DNA of 64,000 nt from an uncultured Catenibacillus sp. (GCA_934339005.1 CAKRHR010000003.1:62001-126000); one strand, 5' to 3'; positions 23,979-33,899 are shown, counted from the first letter of the stretch. Numbers and translations are program-made. Notes: generated by a model not told the origin, from the sequence alone.

Positions 23979-25343
23979 ATGGCAGTTAAAGATATTGGGA
24001 CTTTGTCACCGGAGATATTTGATCTCGCACAAAAGTGCGTGGACAATTCAGGAATAGATACAAGTTTATATGCAAAATATGATGTCAAAAAAGGTTTGCG
24101 TGATATTAATGGTAAAGGTGTGCTTGCGGGTCTGACAGAGATTTCAGAGATTCAGTCTTCAAAAATTGTGGACGGTAAGAGCATACCTTGTGAGGGTCAG
24201 CTGTTTTATCGTGGCCAGAATATTGAAAATCTGGTGAAGGGCTTTATTAGAGAAGATCGTTTTGGCTTTGAAGAAGTGACTTATCTGCTGTTATTTGGTG
24301 AACTGCCAAATAAAACACAGCTTGCGGATTTTTGCAAGCTACTCAATTCCTACAGAACATTACCGACAAACTTTACAAGAGATGTCATTATGAAAGCACC
24401 AAGCAGTGATATTATGAACTCTCTGGCGCGAAGTGTGCTGACATTGTATGGCTATGACAGCAATGCCAATGATACATCCATTCCGAATGTACTGCGTCAG
24501 TGTCTGATGTTGATCAGCGTTTTCCCGATGCTGGCAGTTTACAGCTATCAGGCATATAACCATTACATTTGTGACAAGAGTTTGTATATCCATTATCCGG
24601 ACCCGAATTTGTCAACTGCGGAAAACATTTTAAGAATGTTAAGACCGGATAAAGCATATTCTCATCTTGAGGCGAAGGTATTGGACATTGCACTTGTACT
24701 GCACATGGAACATGGCGGTGGTAACAATTCCACATTTACAACACACGTTGTATCCTCATCAGGTACAGATACTTATTCTGCCATTGCCGCGGCACTCGGT
24801 TCATTAAAGGGACCGAAGCATGGTGGTGCGAATATCAAAGTTGTTGAGATGTTTAATGATCTGCGTCTGAATGTCAGAGATACGACAGATGAGGATGAGT
24901 TAAGAGAGTACCTCATTAAATTGCTGGACAAGAAAGCGTTTGACGGCAAAGGTTTGATTTATGGTATGGGACATGCGGTTTATTCTATTTCTGATCCGCG
25001 TGCCAACATCTTTAAGGGCTTTGTAGAGCAGCTTGCCAAAGAAAAAGACCGTACAGCAGATTTTAAACTGTACTCAACCGTTGAAAGACTTGCAAAAGAA
25101 GTCATTGCGAAGAAGCGCCATATTTACAAGGGCGTTAGTGCCAACGTCGATTTTTACAGTGGTTTTGTGTACAGCATGCTCGATTTGCCGCTGAACTTAT
25201 TTACACCAATATTTGCGATAGCACGAATCACCGGATGGAGTGCACATCGTATTGAGGAATTAATCAATGTTGATAAGATTATCCGTCCGGCTTATCAGTG
25301 CATCAAAGAACGTGTGCCATATGTAGCACTTGATGAAAGATAA
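23979..25343 (+). CDS. gltA: Citrate synthase
   Basis: 454 residues; condenses acetyl-CoA with oxaloacetate to citrate. Catalytic residues are visible: His245 in MEHGGGNNSTF and His281 in GPKHGGANI, with the conserved aspartate expected in SANVDFYSGF. The N-terminal EGQLFYRGQNIENLV is typical. AGGAAAGGTGG precedes the ATG, and there is a consensus promoter. It is longer than the ~370-residue type II bacterial forms and belongs to the longer clostridial group. An aconitase-family gene is found 20 kb away, so glutamate synthesis through the oxidative branch is plausible. It converges on the CYTH gene with one base between stops. Confidence 0.93.
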   Translation: MAVKDIGTLSPEIFDLAQKCVDNSGIDTSLYAKYDVKKGLRDINGKGVLAGLTEISEIQSSKIVDGKSIPCEGQLFYRGQNIENLVKGFIREDRFGFEEVTYLLLFGELPNKTQLADFCKLLNSYRTLPTNFTRDVIMKAPSSDIMNSLARSVLTLYGYDSNANDTSIPNVLRQCLMLISVFPMLAVYSYQAYNHYICDKSLYIHYPDPNLSTAENILRMLRPDKAYSHLEAKVLDIALVLHMEHGGGNNSTFTTHVVSSSGTDTYSAIAAALGSLKGPKHGGANIKVVEMFNDLRLNVRDTTDEDELREYLIKLLDKKAFDGKGLIYGMGHAVYSISDPRANIFKGFVEQLAKEKDRTADFKLYSTVERLAKEVIAKKRHIYKGVSANVDFYSGFVYSMLDLPLNLFTPIFAIARITGWSAHRIEELINVDKIIRPAYQCIKERVPYVALDER

Positions 25344-25344
25344 A

Positions 25345-25866
25345 TTATTTGCCCTGGGAAAGTCGGCTGTTATGGTATTTTGTGGAGAAAGTGACGTCCT
25401 CGCCAAACCATGACGGTGGTGTGAATGCATTGGCTTCCTCGGTTGAACCAAATTCTACTTCAGCAATCTGAAGACCTGCATAAGTATCTTCAAATATATC
25501 AAGTTCAACGGTTAAGTTTGGATTGATGGCAACATTATTTGACGAAGTATCTTTGGTGCCGATGTCCTCACCTACAGTTATCGCCTCCCACGCATCTAAC
25601 AGTGGTATTAAATAACGTCTTTTCGTAATAACGATACCATCTGCTTTGGTGATGAGGTGGTCGTAGGATTCTTTATCCAGAGGCAGATTATATTCCTCCC
25701 GTGCCATCATACCGGAAGATTTGTAAGTCAGATAATAGTTGTCATTTTGGCGGCGCACACGCACGACAGGTTTTGTGTTTAAATAACCCTGCTCAATTAA
25801 AAGACAGGGATAATCTTCGAGATTTAATGGGATATTTTCAATTAAATATTTACGTTCGATTTCCAT
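25345..25866 (-). CDS. CYTH-domain protein (triphosphate tunnel enzyme family)
   Basis: 173 residues starting at the ATG at 25866 (AAAGGAGTG upstream), rather than the longer frame from 25911. MEIERKYLI is the ExExK signature of the CYTH fold; LLIEQGYLN, VVRVRRQNDNYYLTYKSSG and TVELDIFEDT supply the further acidic and basic residues lining the tunnel. Members hydrolyse inorganic triphosphate or thiamine triphosphate, or act as adenylate cyclases; short bacterial ones like this are mostly triphosphatases. It abuts citrate synthase tail to tail. Confidence 0.88.
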   Translation of the reverse strand: MEIERKYLIENIPLNLEDYPCLLIEQGYLNTKPVVRVRRQNDNYYLTYKSSGMMAREEYNLPLDKESYDHLITKADGIVITKRRYLIPLLDAWEAITVGEDIGTKDTSSNNVAINPNLTVELDIFEDTYAGLQIAEVEFGSTEEANAFTPPSWFGEDVTFSTKYHNSRLSQGK

Positions 25867-25911
25867 AGAAGGACACTCCTTTAGTTGATTTATAAATGAT
25901 ATATATGTCAT

Positions 25912-26266
25912 TTAGTATTATGCTTTTATTATGAGATGTATCAATAAATTTAAAGTGTTTATTCAATACATTTAGCATTAGTATACGTCACAAACCACAT
26001 TTTTCCAACATATAATTTGAAAACTCCGCTCATAATAGGTGTACAGACACAAGATGCTTTTTGTATCAATCTACAGAATATTCTATAGGATATTCTATAG
26101 GATATTCAGAGTCCTGAAGAATACCTAAATCCTCAAAGCAAAAAATAACACATGTATGCAGATATAAGTGTCATTTGATTTCTGGATTAGATAAGTTCCT
26201 TGGTTAGATATATAAAAAAAGTCTCGCTGTCTGATAAAATATACCAAATTTATAAAACGGAGGCGG
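25912..26266. other. Intergenic region before the SASP gene
   Basis: About 400 AT-rich bases between the CYTH start and the SASP start. It holds no convincing gene. It contains a short tandem repeat (26078-26107). I could not point to a clear forespore (sigma-G) promoter, though one is expected upstream of a SASP gene. Confidence 0.4.
26078..26107. repeat. 12-bp tandem repeat, 2.5 copies
   Basis: ATATTCTATAGG at 26078-26089 and again 26090-26101, followed by a half copy ATATTC. It lies about 165 bases upstream of the SASP start; function unknown. Confidence 0.7.
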
Positions 26267-26272
26267 ATGAAC

Positions 26273-26500
26273 ATGTCAAATTCATCAAGTGGTACAGGCT
26301 CAAACGGCAGCCGTATGGAAGTGCCGCAGGCTAAAGACGCAATGAACAAACTGAAAATGGAAGTGGCCAGTGAAATCGGTGTGAACTTAAAAGAAGGTTA
26401 CAATGGTGACCTCACATCAGCCCAGACAGGTTCTGTTGGTGGCGAGATGGTTCGACGTATGATTAAAAAACAGGAAGAGCAGATGTCACAGGGACAGTAA
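26273..26500 (+). CDS. Alpha/beta-type small acid-soluble spore protein
   Basis: 75 residues. These proteins coat and protect spore DNA and are degraded by the GPR protease at germination. MEVPQAKDAMNKLKMEVASE followed by IGVNL contains the GPR cleavage region, and the second DNA-binding motif is GDLTSAQTGSVGGEMVRRMI. I start at the second ATG (26273) because GGAGGCGG is too close to the first (26267). A terminator follows. It marks the organism as a spore former or descended from one. Confidence 0.93.
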   Translation: MSNSSSGTGSNGSRMEVPQAKDAMNKLKMEVASEIGVNLKEGYNGDLTSAQTGSVGGEMVRRMIKKQEEQMSQGQ

Positions 26501-26522
26501 CCCATTTTTTTAGTGACAGGAA

Positions 26523-26566
26523 GGCATCGTCAATTTATCAGAATGGATAAATTGGCGGTGTCTTTG
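26523..26566 (+). terminator. Terminator after the SASP gene
   Basis: CAATTTATC (26531-26539) / GATAAATTG (26546-26554), extended by further partly wobble pairs, then TCTTTG. Confidence 0.75.
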
Positions 26567-26641
26567 TGTCTTGACGGGTGACGTTGCAAAGAAAAATTCC
26601 CACAAATCCCCATAAAATCAGCACATTTCAGGAAAAAATAC

Positions 26642-26670
26642 TTTACATATAAGGTTGCATATTATATAAT
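26642..26670 (+). promoter_or_regulatory. Promoter of tig
   Basis: TTTACA (26642-26647), 17 bases, TATAAT (26665-26670), 53 bases ahead of the tig start. Confidence 0.7.
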
Positions 26671-26722
26671 ACTGTTCAGAGTGCGTTAAAAAATAAAAGT
26701 ATTCGTAAAAGGAGTTATTATA

Positions 26723-28036
26723 ATGAGTGTACAGGTAGAAACATTAGAAAAGAACATGGCCAAATTAACTATTACAGTGCCAGCAGACAAATTTGTAGAA
26801 GCAACAAAGAAAGCATACAACAAAAATAAAAACAGATTTGCTATCCCAGGCTTCCGTAAAGGCAAAGTGCCTATGGTAATGATCGAAAAGATGTATGGTC
26901 CTTCTGTATTCTATGAAGATGCAGCAAATGACCTTATGCCAGGCGCATATGCAGATGCAGCAGAAGAAAGTGGTCTTGAGATCGTTTCCAGACCAGCAAT
27001 TGACGTTACTCAGATTGAAAAAGGCAAAGACTTCATCTTCACAGCAGAAGTTGCTACAAAACCAGAAGCAGAACTTGGTCAGTACAAAGGTATCGAAGTT
27101 GAAAAGACAGAAATTACAGTTACAGACGAAGATGTAGATGCAGAAATCAAGAAAACACAGGAACAGCAGTCAAGAGAAGTGACAGTTGAACGTCCTGCAG
27201 AAAATGGTGATACAGTTGTTATCGACTATGCTGGTACAATCGACGGTGTTGCATTTGACGGTGGTTCAGCTACAGGTCATTCACTTGTACTTGGTTCAGG
27301 TTCATTCATCCCAGGTTTTGAAGATCAGCTCGTTGGCGCTACAGCAGGCAGTGATGTAGAAGTTAAAGTAACATTCCCAGAAGATTATCATGCAAAAGAC
27401 CTTGCTGGCAAAGAAGCTGTATTCGCTTGCAAAGTTAACGAAGTTAAGACAAAAGAATATCCTGAAATCGATGACGAATTCGCTCAGGATGTATCTGATT
27501 TCGATACACTTGCTGAGTACAAAGAAGATGTTAAGAAGAACCTTACAGAAAAGAAAGAAGCTCAGGCTAAATCAGAAAAACAGCAGAAGGTTATGGACAA
27601 GATTATTGAAAACGCAACAATCGAAATTCCAGATCCAATGGTAGATACACAGGCTGAAAACATGGTTGATGAATATGCTCAGCGTCTTGCTTATCAGGGA
27701 CTTCAGCTTGAACAGTACCTTCAGTTCACAGGTATGACAGTAGATGCATTTAAGGATCAGTTAAAACCTCAGGCATTAAAGAACATCCAGAGCAGACTTG
27801 TACTTGAAGCAGTGATCAAAGCAGAAGGTATTGAAGCTACAGAAGAAGACCTTCAGGCTGAAATCAATAAGATGAAAGAATCTTACAACATGTCTGATGA
27901 AGATATGGACAAATACATGACAGATGATTTCAAAGACCAGATTAAGAAAGACCTTGCAGCTCAGAAAGCTGTTGAGTTTGTTGCTGATGCAGCAGTTGAA
28001 GTTGAAGCAGCACCTGTAGATGTTACAGAAGAATAA
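26723..28036 (+). CDS. tig: Trigger factor
   Basis: Ribosome-associated chaperone and peptidyl-prolyl isomerase, 437 residues. The N-terminal ribosome-binding part has IPGFRKGKVPMVMIEKMYG (residues ~34-52), where FRKGK is the docking motif. The FKBP-type isomerase domain has DTVVIDYAGTIDG and SFIPGFEDQLVG (~155-210). The rest is the helical substrate-binding region, with an acidic tail. AGGAG precedes the ATG. It leads the tig-clpP-clpX-lon-ysxC group common in Firmicutes. Confidence 0.97.
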   Translation: MSVQVETLEKNMAKLTITVPADKFVEATKKAYNKNKNRFAIPGFRKGKVPMVMIEKMYGPSVFYEDAANDLMPGAYADAAEESGLEIVSRPAIDVTQIEKGKDFIFTAEVATKPEAELGQYKGIEVEKTEITVTDEDVDAEIKKTQEQQSREVTVERPAENGDTVVIDYAGTIDGVAFDGGSATGHSLVLGSGSFIPGFEDQLVGATAGSDVEVKVTFPEDYHAKDLAGKEAVFACKVNEVKTKEYPEIDDEFAQDVSDFDTLAEYKEDVKKNLTEKKEAQAKSEKQQKVMDKIIENATIEIPDPMVDTQAENMVDEYAQRLAYQGLQLEQYLQFTGMTVDAFKDQLKPQALKNIQSRLVLEAVIKAEGIEATEEDLQAEINKMKESYNMSDEDMDKYMTDDFKDQIKKDLAAQKAVEFVADAAVEVEAAPVDVTEE

Positions 28037-28145
28037 TTAATAAGGACAACTGACGAAGCATCATGTCCGGTCATCTGACTGTACATGGTGCATCGTCTTA
28101 TTAGAGGAAAAACTATTTCCCAAATAATATGGAGGAGGCATGGAT

Positions 28146-28730
28146 ATGAGTTTAGTTCCATATGTCATTGAGCAGACAAGCAGAGGCGAACGTTCCTATG
28201 ATATTTATTCAAGACTTTTAAAAGACAGAATCATTTTCCTTGGAGAAGAAGTGACAGATGCATCCGCAAGCATTATTGTTTCACAGCTCTTATTCCTTGA
28301 ATCAGAAGACCCGGGCAAGGACATCAGCCTTTATATTAACAGCCCTGGCGGTTCCGTATCCGCAGGTCTTGCCATTTATGACACAATGCAGTACATCAAG
28401 TGTGACGTATCCACAATCTGTATGGGTATGGCTGCAAGTATGGGTGCATTTTTGTTAGCCGGTGGTACAAAAGGCAAACGTATGGCACTGCCTAATTCAA
28501 CAATCATGATTCATCAGCCTTCCGGCGGTGCACAGGGACAGGCAACAGATATTAAGATTGTGGCAGACCGCATTCTTTACATAAGAAAACGTTTAAATGA
28601 AATCCTTGCAGCAAATACTGGACAGCCATTGTCACAGATTGAGATTGATACAGAGCGTGATAATTATATGACAGCTCAGGCTGCGATGGAATATGGTCTG
28701 ATTGACCAGGTAATTGAGAATAGAAAGTAA
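28146..28730 (+). CDS. clpP: ATP-dependent Clp protease proteolytic subunit
   Basis: 194 residues. Serine protease with Ser98 in MGMAASMGAFL and His123 in MIHQPSGGAQG. The N-terminus MSLVPYVIEQTSRGERSYDI is canonical, so the ATG at 28146 (GGAGGAGG eight bases ahead) is preferred over the ATG at 28140. It forms the tetradecameric barrel that works with ClpX, encoded directly downstream. Confidence 0.98.
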   Translation: MSLVPYVIEQTSRGERSYDIYSRLLKDRIIFLGEEVTDASASIIVSQLLFLESEDPGKDISLYINSPGGSVSAGLAIYDTMQYIKCDVSTICMGMAASMGAFLLAGGTKGKRMALPNSTIMIHQPSGGAQGQATDIKIVADRILYIRKRLNEILAANTGQPLSQIEIDTERDNYMTAQAAMEYGLIDQVIENRK

Positions 28731-28743
28731 GAGGGATGTCCGT

Positions 28744-30045
28744 ATGGCAAGTCGTAACGACGAGAAGAAAATACAGGCAAGATGTTCTTTTTGTAATAAA
28801 TCCGAGGACCAGGTCAGAAAGCTGATTGCAGGTCCAAACGCATTTATCTGCGACCAGTGCGTGGATATCTGCGCAGAAATTATTGACGAAGAATTTGTCA
28901 GCAGTCCGTCCACAGATGGTATTCAGTTATTAAAACCTATGGAAATCAAAGAATTTCTGGATGAATATGTTGTTGGACAGGACCAGGCAAAGAAGGTACT
29001 TTCCGTAGCGGTTTATAACCACTACAAACGTATATTGTCAAATGACCGCAGAAATGATGTTGAACTTCAGAAAAGTAATGTCATCATGGTTGGACCGACA
29101 GGTTCAGGTAAAACTTTGCTGGCACAGACACTTGCAAAGATGTTAAATGTGCCATTTGCGATTGCAGATGCGACAGCACTGACAGAAGCAGGTTATGTCG
29201 GTGAAGACGTTGAAAACATTCTTCTGAAGCTGATCCAGGCTGCAGATTATGATATTGAGCGTGCAGAAACAGGTATCATTTACGTGGATGAGATTGATAA
29301 AATCACACGAAAAGGTGAGAATGTATCCATTACCCGTGATGTGTCTGGTGAAGGCGTACAGCAGGCATTGTTAAAGATTATTGAAGGTACAGTAGCAAGT
29401 GTGCCGCCTCAGGGTGGACGTAAACATCCACATCAGGAATTTATCCAGATTGATACATCAAATATCCTGTTTATCTGCGGTGGTGCTTTTGATGGTCTTG
29501 AAAAGATTATTGAATCCCGTACAGGACACAAATCCATGGGATTTGGTGCTCAGATTCGTAAGACTGAAGAAGAAAAAGACATGGGCGAACTGTTGCGTCA
29601 GGTATTGCCTCAGGATTTTGTCAAATTCGGTCTGATTCCTGAATTTATCGGTCGTGTGCCTGTATGTGTTACTTTGGATCCATTGGATGAGCATGCACTG
29701 ACACAGATTCTGACAGAGCCAAAGAATGCAATTGTAAAGCAGTATCAGAAATTATTTGATATGGATGCTGTGAAGCTGACATTTACACCGGAAGCCATTC
29801 AGGCAATTGCAAAAAAAGCTATCGAACGAAAGACCGGTGCCCGTGGTCTTCGTTCCATTATTGAAAATTCAATGATGGATCTGATGTACACAATTCCGTC
29901 TGATTTATCTGCAATTGAATGCCAGATTACAGAAGATGTCATTATGAAGGGCGAAGCACCTTTGATTATTTACGGTGACAGAGGTCCGGTGCGCAAAGGC
30001 AGCGCAAAGAAACTGCCAAAGAAAAACGGCGGAGAGATTGCCTGA
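28744..30045 (+). CDS. clpX: ATP-dependent Clp protease ATP-binding subunit ClpX
   Basis: 433 residues. The N-terminal zinc-binding domain has CSFCNKSEDQVRKL and CDQCVDIC. The AAA+ domain has Walker A GPTGSGKTLLAQTLA, Walker B IIYVDEIDKI and sensor segments, and IGRVPV near the end. It recognises and unfolds substrates for ClpP. The start at 28744 (after GAGGG) lies 13 bases after clpP; the longer frame from 28714 overlaps clpP and is unlikely. Confidence 0.98.
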   Translation: MASRNDEKKIQARCSFCNKSEDQVRKLIAGPNAFICDQCVDICAEIIDEEFVSSPSTDGIQLLKPMEIKEFLDEYVVGQDQAKKVLSVAVYNHYKRILSNDRRNDVELQKSNVIMVGPTGSGKTLLAQTLAKMLNVPFAIADATALTEAGYVGEDVENILLKLIQAADYDIERAETGIIYVDEIDKITRKGENVSITRDVSGEGVQQALLKIIEGTVASVPPQGGRKHPHQEFIQIDTSNILFICGGAFDGLEKIIESRTGHKSMGFGAQIRKTEEEKDMGELLRQVLPQDFVKFGLIPEFIGRVPVCVTLDPLDEHALTQILTEPKNAIVKQYQKLFDMDAVKLTFTPEAIQAIAKKAIERKTGARGLRSIIENSMMDLMYTIPSDLSAIECQITEDVIMKGEAPLIIYGDRGPVRKGSAKKLPKKNGGEIA

Positions 30046-30138
30046 TTTCGAACATATAATAAACGCATAATATACATAAGATAAGAGATGCCATGTAAAC
30101 ATTTTAAGTTGGCATTGTATAAGAATGAAATAAGGATA

Positions 30139-30170
30139 GAGGATGTTGCGGCCGGTAACATCCTCTTTTC
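30139..30170 (+). terminator. Terminator after clpX
   Basis: GAGGATGTT (30139-30147) and AACATCCTC (30157-30165) with a nine-base loop and TTTT after it. An ATGCCA/TGGCAT stem precedes it. lon begins about 30 bases later, so it may also act as a partial attenuator between clpX and lon. Confidence 0.8.
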
Positions 30171-30199
30171 TGAAAAACGAAAGATGAGAGAATAACTAA

Positions 30200-32518
30200 A
30201 TGAATGAAATTAGATATACACTTCCTGCGATCGCATTGCGGGGTATGGCTGTTCTTCCGGAGATGGTCGTGCACTTTGATGTCAGTCGTGAAAAATCTAT
30301 AACAGCACTTGAAGCTGCTATGGAGGGCGAACAAAATATTTTCCTGATTACTCAAAAAGATGCAGCAATTGAGGAACCTGGTGTGGAAGACCTTTACACG
30401 ACAGGTACGGTTGCCAAAATCAAGCAGATTGTCAAGCTCCAGAAGGAACAGATAATTCGGGTGCTTGTGGAAGGCAAATTCAGAGCACATCTTGAGGAAA
30501 TGATTAAATCCAAACCGTATTATGAAGCAGAGGTATTGATCCTTGAAGAAGATTCACAGATGGATTTGATTGAGGAAGAGGCTGCTTTGACTTATTTAAA
30601 GAGTGTTTTAAATGAATACGCACAAATCAATAAACAGGTAAGTCAGGAAATGGTGCTTCGTTTCAATGATCTTACGAAGCTGTCAAAACTTGTGACGAGT
30701 CTGTGCAATGAGATACCTTTTGAATACCGTGACCGCCAGAAGCTTCTTGAAGCTACAGACTTAAAGAGCAGATATGAGATTTTAGCTGCGCTGATGACAA
30801 AACAGGTAGATATTTTAAAAATCACAAAAGAGATTTCTGAAAAAGTTAAGGAAAGAATTGACAAGCATCAGAGAGAATATGTTCTCAGAGAGCAGCTGAA
30901 AGTGCTTCGTGAAGAACTTGGCGAGGATGGTCTTGAATCCGATGCAGCAGAATTTGAGCAAAAGCTGGCAGATTTAGATGCGCCGGAAGAAGTAAAAGAA
31001 AAAATCAAACGTGAAATCGAACGATTCAAAAATACGATGGGAAATCCGTCAGAAAGTGGTGTGATTCGCACTTATATTGAAACTGTGCTTGAATTGCCAT
31101 GGAATCGCAAAGGTAAAGATAACGAAGATATAAATCAGGCTGAAAAGATTTTACAGGAGGACCACTATGGTCTGATGAAGGTCAAAGAGCGTATCATTGA
31201 ATACTTATCCGTACGTTTGCTGACAAAGAAGGGGGATGCTCCGATACTGTGTCTTGTAGGACCTCCGGGAACAGGTAAGACATCTATCGCACGTTCTGTT
31301 GCAAGAGCATTAAATAAATCTTATGTGCGCATCAGTCTTGGCGGTGTGCATGATGAATCCGAAATCCGGGGCCACAGAAAGACGTATATCGGTGCGATGC
31401 CGGGACGTATTGCCCAGGGCTTAAAACAGGCCGGTGTGAGCAATCCTGTGATGCTTTTGGATGAGGTGGACAAGATTGGCAGTGATTACAAGGGTGATCC
31501 GTTTGCAGCGCTGCTGGAAGTCCTTGACAGCGAGCAGAATAATAAATTCAGAGATAATTATGTGGAAATTCCACTGGATTTATCAGAGGTTTTATTTATT
31601 GCAACTGCAAACTCCGTCCAGACGATTCCAAGACCGCTCTTGGACCGAATGGATTTGATTGAGATTAACAGCTACACTGAAAATGAGAAGTTTCACATTG
31701 CAAGAAATCACCTGATTCCAAAGCAGCTTGAGCATAATGGTTTAAAGCCAAGACAGATGACGATTACAGACAGTGGTCTGCACAAGCTGATCTCTGAATA
31801 TACAAGAGAAGCTGGTGTACGTAATCTTGAAAGACGTATCGGTGATCTGTGCCGAAAGACAGCCAGAGTTGTCCTTGGTGAGGATGGCAGAAAGTCTGTG
31901 AAAGTTTCTGAAAAGAGTATTGAAAAATACCTTGGTAAGCCGCGTTATACACACGATATGGCATTTGCTGAGCCTCAAATTGGTATTGTCAGAGGTCTTG
32001 CCTGGACAAGTGTCGGCGGCGATACATTGTCTATTGAAGTTAATGTTATGCCTGGAAAAGGCCGTTTTGAACTGACAGGACAGCTTGGAGATGTCATGAA
32101 GGAATCTGCACAGGCAGGTATCAGTTATATCCGTTCCACAGCAAAAGACCTTGGCATCAAGAAGACATTTTTTGATGAGCATGATATCCATATTCATATT
32201 CCTGAGGGTGCAGTACCAAAGGATGGTCCAAGTGCAGGTATTACCATGGCAACAGCCATGATTTCTGCCATTACAGAACGTCCGGTACGTGCAGATATTG
32301 CTATGACCGGTGAAATTACACTGCGCGGTCGTGTACTGCCAATCGGAGGACTTAAAGAAAAGATTCTTGCAGCGAAGATGGCTGGCATTAAATTGGTGAT
32401 TGTACCTGTTGAAAATAAACGTGATATCGAAGAACTGGAAGCTGAAATTACAGAAGATATCAAAATCGTTTTTGCATCGACAATGGAGGATGTTTTAAAA
32501 TGGTCATTAAAAATGTAA
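30200..32518 (+). CDS. lon: ATP-dependent Lon protease
   Basis: 772 residues. The N-terminal substrate-binding domain begins with LPAIALRGMAVLPEMVVHFD. The AAA+ module has Walker A GPPGTGKTSIA and LLDEVDKIG. The C-terminal protease has Ser678 in KDGPSAGITMA and Lys721 in GGLKEKILAAKMAG, forming the Ser-Lys dyad. It degrades misfolded and regulatory proteins in the cytoplasm. Its 3' end overlaps ysxC by 19 bases. Confidence 0.98.
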   Translation: MNEIRYTLPAIALRGMAVLPEMVVHFDVSREKSITALEAAMEGEQNIFLITQKDAAIEEPGVEDLYTTGTVAKIKQIVKLQKEQIIRVLVEGKFRAHLEEMIKSKPYYEAEVLILEEDSQMDLIEEEAALTYLKSVLNEYAQINKQVSQEMVLRFNDLTKLSKLVTSLCNEIPFEYRDRQKLLEATDLKSRYEILAALMTKQVDILKITKEISEKVKERIDKHQREYVLREQLKVLREELGEDGLESDAAEFEQKLADLDAPEEVKEKIKREIERFKNTMGNPSESGVIRTYIETVLELPWNRKGKDNEDINQAEKILQEDHYGLMKVKERIIEYLSVRLLTKKGDAPILCLVGPPGTGKTSIARSVARALNKSYVRISLGGVHDESEIRGHRKTYIGAMPGRIAQGLKQAGVSNPVMLLDEVDKIGSDYKGDPFAALLEVLDSEQNNKFRDNYVEIPLDLSEVLFIATANSVQTIPRPLLDRMDLIEINSYTENEKFHIARNHLIPKQLEHNGLKPRQMTITDSGLHKLISEYTREAGVRNLERRIGDLCRKTARVVLGEDGRKSVKVSEKSIEKYLGKPRYTHDMAFAEPQIGIVRGLAWTSVGGDTLSIEVNVMPGKGRFELTGQLGDVMKESAQAGISYIRSTAKDLGIKKTFFDEHDIHIHIPEGAVPKDGPSAGITMATAMISAITERPVRADIAMTGEITLRGRVLPIGGLKEKILAAKMAGIKLVIVPVENKRDIEELEAEITEDIKIVFASTMEDVLKWSLKM

Positions 32519-33129
32519 ATCTTGAAACAGTCTGCGGTATTACAAGTACACTTCCGGAGAATTTACTCCCGGAAGTGGCATTTGCAGGCAAATCAAATGT
32601 AGGTAAATCATCACTGATTAACGGTCTGATGAATAGAAAATCCTATGCGAGAACAAGCTCACAGCCGGGTAAAACACAGACTATTAACTTTTATAATATT
32701 AACGAAGAATTATATTTTGTGGATTTACCGGGTTATGGTTATGCTAAGGTTTCCAAGGAAACAAAGGCAAAATGGGGCAAGATGATTGAACGTTATCTGC
32801 GCACCTCAAAGCAGCTCAGACTTGTATTTTTGCTGATTGATATCCGGCATGAGCCATCACAGAATGATGTAGACATGTACGATTGGATTGTCAGCAATGG
32901 TTTTTATCCGGTCATCATCATGACAAAGCTGGATAAAATCAACCGCAGTCAGGTTCAGAAACACACAAAGATGATTCGCCAGAAATTAAATGTTGCCGAA
33001 GGCACCCCAATGGTGCCGTTCTCCGCCGTCACAAAAGCCGGCCGCGACGAAATCTGGGAACTCATCGAAACTTATGCATTGTCAGATGAGATGTATGAGG
33101 ATGAAGAAGAGGATAACGACGAAAGATAA
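32500..33129 (+). CDS. ysxC: Ribosome-biogenesis GTP-binding protein YsxC/EngB
   Basis: 209 residues. Essential GTPase for 50S subunit assembly. G1 is AGKSNVGKSSLI, then KTQTINFY, the G3-containing VDLPGYGYAKVSK, and TKLDKI as the NKxD-type motif. The acidic tail EDEEEDNDER is common in the family. The start overlaps lon by 19 bases. Order lon-ysxC is conserved in many Firmicutes. Confidence 0.97.
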   Translation: MVIKNVNLETVCGITSTLPENLLPEVAFAGKSNVGKSSLINGLMNRKSYARTSSQPGKTQTINFYNINEELYFVDLPGYGYAKVSKETKAKWGKMIERYLRTSKQLRLVFLLIDIRHEPSQNDVDMYDWIVSNGFYPVIIMTKLDKINRSQVQKHTKMIRQKLNVAEGTPMVPFSAVTKAGRDEIWELIETYALSDEMYEDEEEDNDER

Positions 33130-33133
33130 ATTA

Positions 33134-33182
33134 AACAGCATTGTGATGCATAGGTCAAAATATGTGTTGCAATGCTGTTTTG
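33134..33182 (+). terminator. Terminator after ysxC
   Basis: AACAGCATTG (33134-33143) pairs with CAATGCTGTT (33170-33179), followed by a short T-run. The remaining ~240 bases to the next gene hold no gene I can support. Confidence 0.8.
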
Positions 33183-33423
33183 CATATAAAAAATATGTGT
33201 CAGGATGCTGTTTTTTATTTTCGTGTGCTTGACTGATTTTTCATGTGTCTGATTGTGTGAATAAATGTTTGATAGGAAAACTCAAAAGATAATGAAAATA
33301 TTGAATCTGAAATATTTGCATTAGAATGTGAAAAGTAATGAAAATTTGACAGATTTCACGTATAATGAGTATAGACTCTATAGCTGAAAAATAACAGTCT
33401 GGGGGGAAAGGATTAAAAGAAAA

Positions 33424-33870
33424 ATGATGATTCGAAAAGCAAAAGCATGTGATTTGTCAAGAATCGCGGAAATTTATGTGTTTAATAACAGAATCAATTA
33501 TTTTCCGATTTTTAAAGATGTTGAATATTCTTTCGGCGAGATGCAGGTTGTATCGCTGATTGACAACTACTTTAAAAAAGAAGAAGTGCTTCAGAACATT
33601 TATGTTTTTGAGGATAAAGTTGTCAAAGGATTTATACAAATTCATCAGACGGAAATCTGCAAATTATATGTAGACCCATGTTTTCAGGGTGAAGGTATTG
33701 GTAAAATGCTTATTGAATTTGCTATTAATGAGTGCAGTGTCGACCATTTATGGGCACTGGAAAAAAATAAAAGAGCAATCGCATTTTATATTGAAAATGG
33801 TTTCAGATTGTCGGGGAAAAGACAATTTGAAGAAGATACAACGGAGTATTTAGTCGAATTAAAGAGATAA
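33424..33870 (+). CDS. GNAT-family N-acetyltransferase
   Basis: 148 residues. The acetyl-CoA pyrophosphate-binding loop is FQGEGIGKMLIEFAI (about residues 90-106), after ICKLYVDPC, and ALEKNKRAIAFYIENGF is motif B of the GNAT fold. RKAKACDLSRIAEIY is a typical start. GGGGGAAAGG precedes two adjacent ATGs (33424 and 33427). Substrate unknown. It begins a run of small accessory genes that share orientation. Confidence 0.88.
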   Translation: MMIRKAKACDLSRIAEIYVFNNRINYFPIFKDVEYSFGEMQVVSLIDNYFKKEEVLQNIYVFEDKVVKGFIQIHQTEICKLYVDPCFQGEGIGKMLIEFAINECSVDHLWALEKNKRAIAFYIENGFRLSGKRQFEEDTTEYLVELKR

Positions 33871-33899
33871 ATGACTGATAAAAAAGAAAGGGAAAGTTT

